From NCBI GenBank assembly GCA_020746105.1, contig CM036618.1, positions 2,914,001-2,978,000 of the forward strand: DNA of 64,000 nucleotides, in the 5' to 3' direction. The translations under genes and the position numbers were made by a program. Source of the DNA: Trogon surrucura. Taxonomy: Eukaryota; Chordata; Aves; Trogoniformes; Trogonidae. The notes under the pieces were generated by a model. The model did no database searches. It saw nothing but the letters and a program-made list of their open reading frames with translations, and was not told the origin of the DNA. Below are positions 45,331-57,825 of this stretch, piece after piece (the first letter of the stretch is position 1; each line of letters begins with the position of its first letter).

Positions 45331-48300
45331 AGCCACCCTGGTGAACCCAACACCTTCACCCCAGCAGAGAGAGGTCCCGATGTGGGGGACTGCCCAGCTG
45401 GGTTCTTCAAAGCCCTGTGGCACCCTGGAGATACAACCTCCAGCCTGTGTGTGCTGCACTAGCTCCTGGGAAATAAAAAAATGTGGTTTTTTTAGGACAT
45501 CCTGCAAGCAAGTGCTGCTGCTTGAGAAGGACCTTGCTTTCAAGAAAGATGCAGAAGGATGGATACAGGTTGATGCCTCCTTTCCACAGGGAATTATGAA
45601 TGGGAAGCAAAGCACTGAATAGCAGTGAGGAAAGCCTGAGCATTAGGGCAAAAAGCAGGGAATAAACTTTCAGCACCAAGTGACCTTCAGCATCAGGCTG
45701 ACCTTTCCCAGCGTTGAGCAAACAGAACCCTGTTTTCCGTACTTGGGCCCAATTCTGATGGCTAGGGGATGGGATGGATGAAACCACATCCTGATTCATT
45801 TGGTAAACCTAGGAAATGATGTCTCTTCTACCTTCCCTCCTATCCTCCCCACCTGCCTTTCCATTCATGGGAAAGAAGTACAGCTCAGCTTTGCTGCACT
45901 TGGTTGACGTGTCCCTCTCAGTGAGATGCCTGTGGATTTTGTGGCGTGGCAATAAACGCAAAGCTCAGACAAGAGACGACTGGGAAACTAACCATCCTTA
46001 GTGCCTTTCACAGATATTGATCGAATGAAGAGCATTGAAGTACCCTGTGAATTAAGTGAGCAGGATTAGGGCTGCATCTCTAAAGTTGCGCAGAGAGCTC
46101 CCAGGCCACCACAGTTTGTCCCTACAGGACCATCCATCCCTGAGGCAGTCGCTGGAGCAATCTTGATGGTGTTTCTGGGGAGATGTCATACTTGGTCCTC
46201 AGGTTGTCTTCTCACCTCTGCTCTCGTAGCTCCTAGACCTCGAACGAGTTCTACCTTTACTGAGTGAGCAAGTGACTCAGAAAGCATCATAGATACAGAC
46301 ATGAAGACTCACTGTTACCTTAGGGATAAAATACGGCTCTTTCCCTACCTTCTCCACATAGCTTTTTCCTTTGAAAGAAAGCCTGTGGTTGTTCTTGGCA
46401 GGGAGCTGTCCATGACAGTCACGAGACGGGATCCCACGTGCTCATGATGAAGAGCCCCTTCCTTAGGGCACTAAACTGAATTGAAGGCTCCTAGAGAAAT
46501 ACCAGGACAGACCATAATTGTGCAAGTTAGAGCTTGGCCAGAGTACTGGAGTTAATTCTGTTAATCAAAACATGTGCTGGCATTACAAATGATGATAAAC
46601 GGTTACAAGCCTACCTTGGTATCTCTGGAGGATGTTGCCATCAGCAGCAGAGACTTACCCAGGACCATTCAAGCACAGAAGGGAAAAGCCATCTGCAACA
46701 TTTGGTGTCAACTAGAGGCTGCAGATCCCAGTTTTGTGCAGCCAGGACTTGTGAGACTGTAGAGGGAGGAACGTCCACCCAACACAGCCCAATGAAATGC
46801 CTGAACTATCTTTTCAACCTCAGAAAGCCACTTGTCCTGAAAGGACGTGGCTCTGGCCAACACAGGGATCTCCATACGTACCTGCAGAGGCTGAGGAATT
46901 CTGAAAGTTTATTCTAACAGAATATTTATACTGGAAAACATCTTTGATATTTACTGTGCTACCTCAGTAATGTTACTGCTTAATGACTGTGCCGGTACAA
47001 ATAAATAATAGGAGTTAACTCACAACCAGCAATGGAGAAGGACCTTTCTTCACTGAAGATTCAAACAGCTCTCATCGTACGAGTTTTCCCTTTTCCCCGA
47101 GAGAGACCAAATCAGATCTTTCGTGAAGATTTGATTTGTATATCCTGTTGCTGATGGACAGGTTTAAAGCCCAGGGAGCTGAGAGGGAAACTGTGGGGTT
47201 GTGCCTCCTCTGTGAGCAATCACCATAAGAACGTGGGCTTAGCCTTCAAGAATAAGAGGTCCCTTCCAACCCGGTAATCTATGAATAAACAGGTCTGCGG
47301 CAGAGACATGTCTGCTTGGTGCCATCAGCCTCTCAGCCCTGCAAATGCTGCACTACGAGCTAGCTTCTTGTGCCAGGTGGCATGACATGGCCCCACAGAT
47401 CCCAGTAAGCCAGTAGGAACATGTGGCAGGTGTCAGCACCCTGCTCTGCCACAAACTCCCAAGAGGTCCAAGGTGATGTGCTTGGAAATGGAAGAGAAAC
47501 GGCCAACAGTGGTGGCATTTGCACTGTCCAGCTGTATGTTGTAGCTCAGGACTGTGGCACTTCAGAAGAGCTCAGCAGCAGATGGGGATACACCACATCA
47601 CATGTCTCCCGGCCTCTGCTGACTCTCCCACAAGGTCTGGCACAGAGCAAAGCCCTGACTTTTCTCCCACAAAAGCTTGTTTCATTTATTGTCCCTGGTA
47701 AACTATCTGTCTCCCCCCATCACTTGCACCGAGCTTCAGGGAGGTGAGTGTTCTGGGAACTGGAGTGGATTTAATTTATTTTATTGTCCTCATTTTATCT
47801 GCCAGGTGGAGGTCAAGAGGAAATATTCTATTTTATTTTGGGTTTTAATTTAGGAATACTCGAGTTACCTTACCTGATTGAAGCTGACCCCTGCAACACT
47901 GCCTGCTAAATACTGCAGAGAAAGGTGCAAGGCATCTGTCAGCAGGCAAGCATGAAATTCCTTGCTTGTCAGTAAAGTTTCTGTAAACTGCTCAGAGTTG
48001 ATCTTGCAGCTGAATGATTACTTAAGTGGGGGCTGAAACTAGCACTAGCAATGCAAGAATAGATTTGTCCTACTGCTACGATGCCCTGGTAGCTCTCCAC
48101 TTTCTCCCAGTGGTTGGTTGCTCCTTCTGTCCTATGCTGTCGTCTGGAATGCAAGCTGATGGCGATTGCCCTTTCATAACGTCAGCACATTGTCCAGCAT
48201 GACCAAGCACCAGGACTGATTTGGGCTCCTAACACTTTATTATCATGCAGTCTTCCAGAAAATTAATTGCTTTCTCTGTTAGTGATAATCCAGACTCTAG

Positions 48301-48430
48301 AGCATCTCCTCTTGGTTTAAATAGCAAAATTACAGGAGGAGCAGCTGGTTTTTGCTTTTTTGCTTAAACAGGATTTCACTTGCACTAAGGAAGATTAGTG
48401 TAAACAAGAATTTAACTTCAGGGACTGAAA
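45331..48430. other. intergenic sequence with one CR1 tail remnant
   Basis: Near 47252-47284, AGAGGTCCCTTCCAACCCGG followed by CTATGAAT is probably the last bases of a plus-strand CR1. Otherwise no gene, RNA or repeat was recognised. Confidence 0.45.
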
Positions 48431-48828
48431 CTTCCCTTCCCTTCCCTTCCCTTCCCTTCCCTTCCCTTCCCTTCCCTTCCCTTCCCTTCCCTTCCCTTCC
48501 CTTCCCTTCCCTTCCCTTCCCTTCCCTTCCCTTCCCTTCCCTTCCCTTCCCTTCCCTTCCCTTCCCTTCCCTTCCCTTCCCTTCCCTTCCCTTCCCTTCC
48601 CTTCCCTTCCCCTTCCCCTTCCCCCCTTCCCCCTTCCCCCTTTCCCCTTCCCCCTTCCCCTTTCCCCTTCGCCCTTCCCCCTTCCCCCTTCCCCCTTTCC
48701 CCTTCCCCCTTCCCCCTTTCCCCTTTCCCCTTCCCCTTTCCCCTTTCTCCTTCCCCTTTCTCCTTTCCCCTTCCCCTTTCCTTTTCCCCCTTCTCTTTCC
48801 TTTTTCCCCTTTCCCCTTCCCATCTCCC
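48431..48828. repeat. (CTTCC)n polypyrimidine array, about 400 bp
   Basis: About 36 perfect CTTCC units (48431-48610) are followed by imperfect CCCCTT, CCCTTT and TTTCC variants to 48828. The plus strand is almost pure pyrimidine and the minus strand pure purine, which favours triplex (H-DNA) and, on the minus strand, G-rich structures. Long frames across it are artefacts of the repeat. Confidence 0.96.
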
Positions 48829-50959
48829 AGCAAAGAGTGGAATCCAGGGAACAAACAGAAGGGTTCACTCCACCTTCTGACATATTTTTGGCCAACGCCG
48901 ACCCCGTGGCATTTCAGAGGAGCTCCCACGCAGTGGGTAGCTCTTGCCTGCAGGTTTTGTGCTGGGCAGTGTGTTAAATGCCTACGAAACACTTTTGGAA
49001 ATGTGTTGCGGAGTAAATGTTTTGGTGGTTTTTTTTTTCCTGCTCATTTGTTGCTAGGCTAATGTTGGGAAACAGCAGAACAGGCCATTTGCAATTGTAA
49101 TGCCGAGCAGTCAAGCACAAGCACGTTAGCATCTAACTCCGACCGCAGCGCCCACAGATTGGCAGCTGGCACTTTGGGTATAGCCCTTAAAGCTTATTAA
49201 ATTGACCGGTCTTTGGAGTTTTAAATCTTTCCTACAGCGTCGTATTGAAGGGCACTCATGCCTACTGCTTTCTCCGCTGAGATTAATTGGCCTGCCTTTG
49301 TGAGTTCTTCAACTTTGAGCCAAACCATATGCAAGAGTGCCATCTTCACAAAGTCTTCTGAAAGGACCTTTGTGATAAATAAACAAACTGATTTTGTTAC
49401 AAATTCCTGTTGTTGACCTCTCTTGTAGAGCTATCAAAAGAGGGAGGGACTGGTTCAGGACTGTTCCATTGACTATAGATCCAGAATGTTAAACCTCCAA
49501 GCCAAAGCTTCAAATTTGGAGCCAAGTTCATGGGAACCAAAATTTCCACCGAGAAATCCTAACTGAACAAAATGTGAGAAAAAAGGCGTCGAAGAAGTAA
49601 TTTCTTCTCAGATAAGTGCCCACAGCACCAGACTGCCAGAGGAAAAGAGCTGTGCCAATAATCCATTTTCTGCAAGTCTTTCCTAACTTTAAATGATTCC
49701 CAGTTGAAGACCAGTCCAAACTCAACAGCTTTGTGGGACATGGCGTGTTGGTGTTTCTCCTTGGATGAAGCGGGACTTACAGCTCGCAGGGAGCCGCCGT
49801 GATGGTGGTGCTCCAGAACACGTATTATCCCATTTCTGGCCATGAGAGGATCATAGATCTTCAAGTTCGACCTACATCTATTTTTCCTGTTGATGCAATA
49901 TAATAATACCCTTAAAAGGACCTCCTTGTACTCCCTGGACTTCTCTTATGTGTTGGGAACTCATTAAAGTTTTGAAGAACTACAGTTACATCATATTATC
50001 TCCTTCTTCAGCAAAGGGAAATTATTTCTCATTGTTTTTCTTGCCCCACTCTGCTGTGGCCCAGGAAGAAGAAACTCATTGGGCTCTTAGAAGGTTTATA
50101 AGGGTTTGCCCTGGCCCCACGGTTTGGAGAAGCCATGGGAGGATTCAACAACCGCATTCGAAGCTCCACGCTCTTCATAGAGGGGACAGCACTTGGATTT
50201 ATTGTCCTGCGCAAACCGCTTGGCAGGAGCACTACTTCTCCCCCACAAGGATGGTGGGAGGCACATCGTCTTCCTCTCCGCGTAGTTGCTGGCGAAGCCG
50301 TGAAATTAATGCGGCCATATGGAAGTAGGCTGCAGCTCTTGCCTGTCTAACACACTCCAGTTTCCAAAATCATTCTCCTGACACAAACGCAGCCATAGGC
50401 TGCTCCAAACCCAAGGCTTGTGGCTAAAAAAGATGATTTTGTTCCTCTACATCAGCCAAGGTACTCTTAGGTGTGAAAGATAAAGGTCTCGAGCAATTTA
50501 TAACTGCTAATGTTCTGGCCCTGAAATAATCATGGAAGACATTTTATTTTCTGTTTGTTCATCCTGACTTGAAGTGAATCAACTTCTGAGCTTGCACCAT
50601 GTGATGGTGGCAGTGGCTCATGTGTTTTCTGTGCCAGGAGAGAGTATCCAGGCAACTAGACCAGATATCAAAATCTTGTCAGATTTCTCCCACCCTGTAT
50701 TCTGTCTGTCTTACGGCCCTTATTACGTCTGAATTTAGGACCCCTTGACGAATTTAATCTTTTTGCAGACAGAGCGATGCCTCCATTCTGTAGATGGAGA
50801 CCAGAGACATGGAGAGGTGCGTAGGACACCTGGCTGAAGTAGGGACTGAAGTAGGATGTGAACTAGTAACAGAGACCTTTGTTTAAAAATGGGAAGAGTT
50901 CTGAGTGTGAGAGGTTCAAGCCAAGAAAAGGAAAATTAACAACAAGCTGTTGTCTTACT
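48829..50959. other. intergenic sequence with a possible conserved element at 49080-49400
   Basis: The part 49080-49400 holds GAGATTAATTGGCC (homeodomain core at 49283-49288) and AAGCTTATTAAATTGACCGG, and is repeat-free. No gene was recognised in the segment. Confidence 0.3.
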
Positions 50960-51080
50960 GGATTGTAGAAGAATTTAGGCTGTAAGGTCCTTGGGAGGTC
51001 TCTGGTCCAAACTTCTCCTCAAAGCAGGGTCAACCCTGGGTTTTTAGACCAGGTTGCTCTTCTACTTGGGTCTTGAAAAT
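50960..51080 (-). repeat. older CR1 LINE, 3' fragment
   Basis: A decayed minus-strand CR1 3' end: AATTTAGGCTGTAAGGTCCT, the CTCAAAGCAGGGTCA block and TTGCTCTTCTACTTGGGTCT. It stops abruptly where a better-preserved CR1 starts. Confidence 0.85.
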
Positions 51081-51915
51081 GTCACAGAATCACAGGATGT
51101 TCGGAGTTGGAAGGGACCTCAGAAGATCATCTAGTCCAGCCCCCCCGCCAGAGCAGGATCACCTACAGTAGGTCACACAGGAACGCGTCCAGGCGGGTTT
51201 TGAATGTCTCCAGAGGAGACTCCACACCCTCCCTGGGCAGCCTGGGTGAGGGCTCTGTCACCCTCACAGGGAAAAAGTTTTTTCTAATATTTTTATGGAA
51301 CCTCTTGTGTTCCAGCTTCCACCCATTGCCCCTTGTCCTGTCAATGGACGCTGCTGAAAAGAGCCTGGCTCCATCCTCCTGACACTCCCCCTTGACATAC
51401 TTATGAACATGAATGAGGTCACCCCTCAGCCTCCTCTTCTCCAAGCTAAAGAGACCCAGCTCCTTCAGCCTTTCCTCATCAGGAGATGTTCCACTCCATC
51501 ATCTTTGTGGCTCTACACTGGACTCTCTCCAGCAGTTCCCTGTCCCTCTGGAGCTGAGGGGCCCAGAACTGGACACAATATTCCAGATGTGGCCTCACCG
51601 GGGCAGAGCAGAGGGGCAGGAGGACCTCTCTCCACCTACTGGCTACTCCCCTTCTAACACACCCCATTGGCCATTGGCCTTCTTGCCCACGAGGGCACAC
51701 TGCTGGCTCATGGTCATCCTGCTGCCCACCAGCACCCCCAGGTCCCTTTCCCCTGCGCTGCTCTCCAGCAGGTCAGTTCCCAACCTGTGCTGGCACAAGG
51801 ACAGTCTCTGTCCAAGGACAGAGACTGCACAACTGCAACCTGCGCCACTGTTTGTACCATTTGCCCACAGTCTGACGTTATTCCGCATCCTTGTGCAAAG
51901 CACCAGCCCAGTGAG
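51081..51915 (-). repeat. CR1 LINE, 830-bp 3' fragment, the longest copy here
   Basis: The minus strand decodes from the reverse-transcriptase end: [20 protein letters not shown], then [14 protein letters not shown], then [20 protein letters not shown], then [35 protein letters not shown] and the 3' part with its tail at 51082. Frames are broken by a few indels, so the copy is inactive. It is the same subfamily as the 57.8-kb copy, in the opposite orientation. Confidence 0.95.
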
Positions 51916-54296
51916 TCCCCACAAGAGTAACCTGAGAGAGGGATCAAACTCACTGGATGGAGGCTTCTGCTGTATCTGCTGAAAAAAAGAGGGTTCTTGT
52001 CCCAGTAACAAAATATGGATTCCTGCATATGAGTTAGACGTAGGATCTAATCTAATTAATAGAGGCGCTCAATCTACACCTTAATTTTGCTCCTGTCTTG
52101 AATCACACAGGTACTCTTTACCTGCTCAGGGTGAAGAGACAGGTACGCTGAAGACATCACCAAGAAGAACCATACATGGACTGTCCACAGTTTCTCAGCA
52201 CTTGTCACCCATCCCTGGGCAGGAAAACCAGATCAATTCACCTGTCATTGAGATTCCTCCCCTGTGAGTGAGAAGCAAAAGCCGAATCGTTCGGCTTTTC
52301 ACACTTATCTTTTTCACTCCTGGTTTTTGCTCGGCACTTCATTGTCATGAAGAGAAATTGAGGAAGACAGGCATCATTTCTTGTTCGAGCAAAGAGCAAG
52401 AATGAAAATGGAATGCCTGTCTTTTTTTTTTTCCCCCCCTAGTAGTTAGGAACTTGTAAGTCAGTCATGGACACTGCCATGAAAGAACGGTAGCTGGATA
52501 CTGAACTAAATTTAAACTTTATGTAAATGTGGAATTTTGAGACCTGAGAATTGTTTGTTATGTTGCAGAGATGCAGCTCCCTCTCCGTCCCTGTTAGGGA
52601 AAGAATAGAGGTGTTATTTTTTTTCTAATTTAAGTAAAAAAAAGTGTTGATGACCCAACAATCTCAAAATGAGGTGAGGGGCGGAGGGCAAAATCAAGAA
52701 AACTATATGCATTTTTAATTCGTCATTTTAGTTTAATGTCCTCAGGTTTTATTTCTTTAGCAATTCTTCTTAAAAGCACTTACTCCAAACTAACTAAAAA
52801 AGCACAGTGCCCTGAAATAAGAGACGGCATGCCCGAACGTCCTAAATAAAGACAAATAAATAAATAAAGGGCCTGTTAAATTTTCTACATAATGTCCATG
52901 AATGAGGAAGCGTCCCCCTCTTCCTTTTCGACCTATGGATATCATTAATAAGGACTGTTCCAGCACAATGAACTGGAAAGAATGGTAATATTTTTAATTT
53001 CCTCTCTTCAGCAGAAATAGTTGCTTTACCATAGTAATGTCCGCACGAGCTTCTGGCTTGACACGAAACAGGACTTTATCTTGGGTTTGGTGGGTATGTC
53101 AGAATAGAGTCTGATTACTTCGGGAAACAACATTCATGCCACAAATTCTAATGAGCCTTCCAGAGACGACTCGTGGAGGCTCTTCCCAAGTGACCTGGAC
53201 TGAGAAATGGCACAAAATTCCTGTAGGCAGCTTGGCAACCCTTAGTTATAAAGCCAGGCACTTGGTTGACACATCCACAGTTGTCCCTATTTGGTAGCAA
53301 AAATATGATTTTGGGGTAAGGTACAGGTGTAACCCAGCTTTCATGAGCTGAACCATGAGCCCAGCTTCACCCAGTTTTGCTGCCGTTTTTCCCAGGAGTA
53401 ATTTAGAGAGATTTAAAAGCAATACTGATTAGAAATCAGCTGTTAGCACGGCTTTCATTGACCAGTGACCCTTCAGCCAGGCACAAGTGAAGGTGAGAAG
53501 CAAAACAGACTCAGAAGTTTGCTGGGGAACTTGCTCATTCCTTTAATGCAGCTCTCATTTTCCTACTTGAAATTATTTTGCTAACAAGCTCAGCGAAGAA
53601 ACACAAGAATAACAACTAGATCAATTAAGTTTTGCTTTTTTGTGCCCTTCCAAAGAGTCTGGTATTTTGTGGGCTATGTGGTCCCACGTGACGCTTGCTG
53701 TGGTCTCACCCGAGCCACTTGCTGTTTGTTACAGGGCAGAAAGGAACTGGCCTAACTCTTATATTTGCATTTTGTCCTTTCAAAGTAGACAAGAAAAACA
53801 GCTCAGAGTTCAGTTTCTGTGCAGAAAGTCACACTGCAAGCAACACTCTGCAATTTTCCAGCCCCCTGTGGGCACATTGTGTTTGATCTTCCTTTGTTAT
53901 ATTTTAAAAATATATGAAGATGTGTCTAAGGAATTATTCAGGCTGGAAAATAAAAGAAAGCCTTTTACTGCCCCATGAGTTTTTAGTGGAGGAGAAGAAA
54001 ATGAAAGAGTAAATGCAATGCTTCCATGCGAGCCAGGATGGGGGATTTGTGCCGTGTCTGTGATACCTCCACGCAAAGACACGGATGCGCCAAGGGCAGT
54101 AGGGCATGGCGGGATACCCAAAACTTCAACAGAAGCCACCCCAAACAGGCAGGACAAATTGCAAACATGATCCAGGGCAGGAGCCTGACCTGACAATGGC
54201 TCCGATGTGTCACGTGTGCTTTCTGCTGCTGCAGGAGTAAAGACAAAAGGAAAGGAGAAGAAAGATCCACACCAGTAGCATCCTGCCTTGTGTCAG
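51916..54296. other. intergenic sequence, AT-rich, nothing coding
   Basis: It contains the 52277-52299 palindrome, listed separately. The part 52700-53050 is unique and AT-rich with many A runs. No gene or repeat family was recognised. Confidence 0.5.
52277..52299. repeat. perfect 10-bp inverted repeat with 3-nt loop
   Basis: AAAAGCCGAA, TCG, TTCGGCTTTT. It would form a stable hairpin on either strand. No gene ends nearby. Its role is unknown and it may be chance. Confidence 0.9.
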
Positions 54297-54822
54297 AAGT
54301 CCAAGAAAGTCAAGAGCATCCTGGCCTGGGTCAGCACTGGTGTGGCCAGCAGGACCAGGGCAGGGATTGTCCCCATGGACATCCCCATGGTGCTGGGATG
54401 GATCTGGATATGGGCAATGAAGTCTGATGAGGAGCAGCTGAGGAACCTGGGGCTGTTCAGCTGCAGAAGAGGAGGCTGAGAGATCTTGTTCTCTACAACT
54501 TCCTGACAGGAGGGTCTAGCAAGGTGGGGATCCATCTCTACTCCCAAGCAACAAATGATAGGACAAGAGGAAATGGCCTCAGGTTTCTCCAGGGGAGGTT
54601 TAGATTAGGAAACATTTCTTCACTGAAAGGGTTGCCAAGCCCTGGCACAGGCTGCCCAGGGCAGTGGTGGAGTCACCACCCCTGGAGGGATTTCAAAGCC
54701 GTGGAGATGTGGTGCTCAGGGACATGGGTCAGTGGTGGCCCTGGCAGTGCTGGGTTAATGGTTGGACTCAATGATCTTAAAGGTGTTTTCCAACCTAAGT
54801 GATTCTACGATTCTATGAAAGC
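54297..54822 (+). repeat. CR1 LINE, 525-bp copy with internal deletion
   Basis: It opens with KKVKSILAW-like ORF2 sequence and VASRTRAGIV, then jumps at about 54385-54420 straight to DEEQLRNLGLFSCRRG. About 150 bp of ORF2 are thus missing or replaced. The 3' part is well kept to GATTCTACGATTCTATGA. Confidence 0.93.
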
Positions 54823-55334
54823 TGGGTTTGAGTGGTTTTGCTACTAGAGCCTTGTATTTTCTCTTGAGGCCAGGACACCAGAAGAGCACACACTTGAGAA
54901 AGGTGGTTATGGAGCAAAAGTAGATTGGTCCCCAGGAAGAGGACTGGAAGAAATAGGCTTTTTTTTTGCAAGAGGAGGGTTTGGGTTGGGTATTAGGAAA
55001 GTTGTTCCACACTAATAGCGGAAGAAGACCTTTTCTAAGGTCTTGAAAAAAAAACCACATCAGTATGATTGTGACCTCTTCAAGGGGAGAAACTTTGGCT
55101 TCAGTGGGGAACCTCACAGATGTAACACAACTCACATCACGTTTTATACAGGTCCTAGATGCAGGCAGTCACTGTTCCATATTTTTGTGTTGGTGTGTGG
55201 CCTGGGGAAGGTCTCTGAGAGCCCTCATTGGGTTGAAGGGATGAATCAAATATCTGCTGAGATTACACGGAGCCTATTTCTTACCACCTTGGTGCAAAGG
55301 GAGGCTGAGTGCCAGTCAGGAGAGCCTCTGGAGG
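54823..55334. other. intergenic sequence with a possible CR1 scrap
   Basis: TTGGGTATTAGGAAAGTTGT near 54983-55010 resembles the CR1 block GATATTAGGAAAAATTTCTT. Nothing else was recognised. Confidence 0.35.
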
Positions 55335-55389
55335 TCCGTCCGTCCATCCATCCATCCATCCATCCATCCATCCATCCATCCATCCATCT
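55335..55389. repeat. (CCAT)n tetranucleotide microsatellite
   Basis: About 12 units of CATC, preceded by two CGTC units. The CGTC units may be unmutated ancestral units or variants. It is likely to be polymorphic. Confidence 0.95.
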
Positions 55390-57825
55390 TGGAGCAGCAC
55401 GAAACATTTCCCCTCGCTGCCTGGCCAAGGCACAAAGCTCGGGAGATCTAACACGAGCACGCAGGAGGGGGCACGGCTGCCAGCATAAATGATCAAAGGG
55501 CAGAGCAGGCTGATGTGCATAAAGACGCTGTGATACGGCAGAAGAGATCCCCCATAGCCCTCGCCGATGCTAATGCATATATTTACCTCCTGATTGACTT
55601 CATAATTAATTGACTGTGAGGGGTAGATCCTTCTCTCACCTCCCTTGCTCTCGATGGGGCTGCAGCAGCCTGCAGAGTGACATGGGTGTAAAACAGCCAC
55701 ACAAGGGGCGAGCGAGGCCTTTTGTCTTTATTTTCTCTGGAAGTACATAAAAGCCATAAGGAGACTGTAAGGATGTAAATGAAGGCAAAAACGTATTTAT
55801 TTCAACCCCCAAACTGCGGCAGGAGCAAGTCAGCATATGGAAGGGCTTAGGCAGTAGTTAAAAAGAAGAGGGGCTTGTATTTTTGACTCTAAGGTGGATA
55901 TATTATGAAAAAAATGAGGTAGAAAGGTAGGGGAAATTAATACTTCCATCCCAACCAGAACAAGGAGAAGAAGCATTTGTTATGCAAATCTTTTCATTAT
56001 TGCAAATCCCGAGTGCTGATAAGAGATAAGCGTTGTTCTAGCTTTATTTCAAGTAGCTCCCGCACAGACGCGGGTACGTGATTATATTGCTGCGAGAGAA
56101 AGAAACAAACACACACATTTTCCCCGTACATTTATTTCTGTTACTCGAACATGCATTCTGGAGCCTGCCTGAAAAGGCATTTGGTCCATTGAGGCTTGTT
56201 CATTTTACCGCTTTGTTTTCTGCTAAGGTGACATCTGCTCCTGAATGACCTTAGCATCTTTTCTCTCCACAGCCTGGCCCGGGTGGCCGCTCCTTTTATG
56301 CGCATACATTAATGTTTGGGTGAATCGCAGCTTCATGAGGTCTGTTCTTTATCCTTTTCATTTCCACTAATCCCGGAGTCTGCGGGGAACAAAGGGCTGG
56401 ATCCTCGCGGTGTAAACGGCCAGACCCGACTCGCGGGGATTTACATCCGCTACGCCGCGACACCGGTTATCTCCAAAACCCACTCCCCACTTCACCATCT
56501 CCACCGTCAAATTCCTTGCCCTTGTTGATAATTTATTGCATTTTCCCCCCTCACTTCTCTTTTTTTTTTGTGTCTGCTTAGGAGGCAGCTGTGAAATTTC
56601 CTTGCAGCAATGGGTGTGCAGAGCTGCTCCCATCCCGGGTACCCCCAGCCGCCGTTGGACACATCCTTGTTGCACCAGGGAGGTTGTCAGTGGGTTGAAG
56701 GGTTGATGCCCACATGAATGGAATGAGATGCTGCTTTCCTTCCCATTGCTCCGCCAAGATGCTCCGTAGTTTTGTGGCCCCGGTGCAGGATCTGTCCCCG
56801 ACCACTGCTGCCTTCCATGGAAATCAATGAGGTTTGCTCAGCCCTGCACTTAGCTGAGACACAGCTCTCTGTTGGCTTGGCTATTAAATTACTTTTCCAT
56901 GTGACAGCGGAGCTTCCAAAGTTTGCAGTATAATTTCAGTCTTCATATGCAGCTCTTCGAGCCATTTTTTCCCCCCTCTTCCATTGTTTTACCGCTCTTT
57001 CTCCATTCGGAGGCAACAGGAATATTACATTGGCCCCATCTCCCTTTGTCTGGCACTTTTATTTCTCTGCCTCGCCGCAAAACAAAATCAATTTTTATAA
57101 CTGATTTCTCTGACCTGGCACCAGAATGACATGCCTACAGTTTCTGCTACAAATTCTCCTTGCTGTCTGTAATAAGTTACTTAACCATTCCATTATTTCG
57201 CGCTGGCTCCCGGTGGGTTTTAGCTGCATAAGATGTCTTTCTGATGAAATTGGCACCGGCTTTTAAAAAATCCAAATCAATTATATCTCCTGGGCCCCAC
57301 TGAAGACTTTAAAAGAGGTTAGTTAGGCAGGATTTTCACTTTGCACATCTGGGTGGAAAACGCAAAGGCGTTTTTTTTCCCCCTCTGCCTGCACGTACGA
57401 GCCGCTCACGTCGTTTCTTCGATAAAATTGTTTATAGTTGGGCGAGTCGGGAGCTCACTCGGGGAGGAAATTTGGCTGATATATATGGCAAGACTCCAAT
57501 GGCTTTAGCGAATGCAATGTTGATCACTTGAACAACAGGATCAGCAATATGGCACGGATGCGATAGCCCTTTTTTTCCAAGCCTGGTTATAAAGTACCAG
57601 ATAACACCGTTGTGTCAGAGGGCAACTCCCATTCGAGGGGCAGAATTATGATCTGTGAGTTAGATCTGCTCTCTTCTCCCACCTTCTCCTTAGCAAGGTT
57701 TTATCCCTGGAGCTGATCCAACTTGTTTTTCCCTTTCAAAGTGATATGGAGATCCAAAATTACCTACCCTAGGAATCTTTCTGGTAAGGAAACAATCCCA
57801 ACGAACTTCTTAAACACCAATTTGA
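55390..57825. other. repeat-free intergenic sequence with possible conserved elements
   Basis: No gene or transposon was recognised. The stretches 55900-56150 and 56880-57620 are AT-rich and unique, with motifs such as GGCTATTAAATTAC and CCAAATCAATTATATC and scattered CpGs. This is the best candidate zone for distal conserved elements in the right half of the window. Confidence 0.35.

Noticed and set aside
48330..49062. Long frames of 236 and 220 codons on both strands
   Set aside because: They arise from the CTTCC pentamer repeat (repeating FPSLP or GKGRE peptides) and are not genes.
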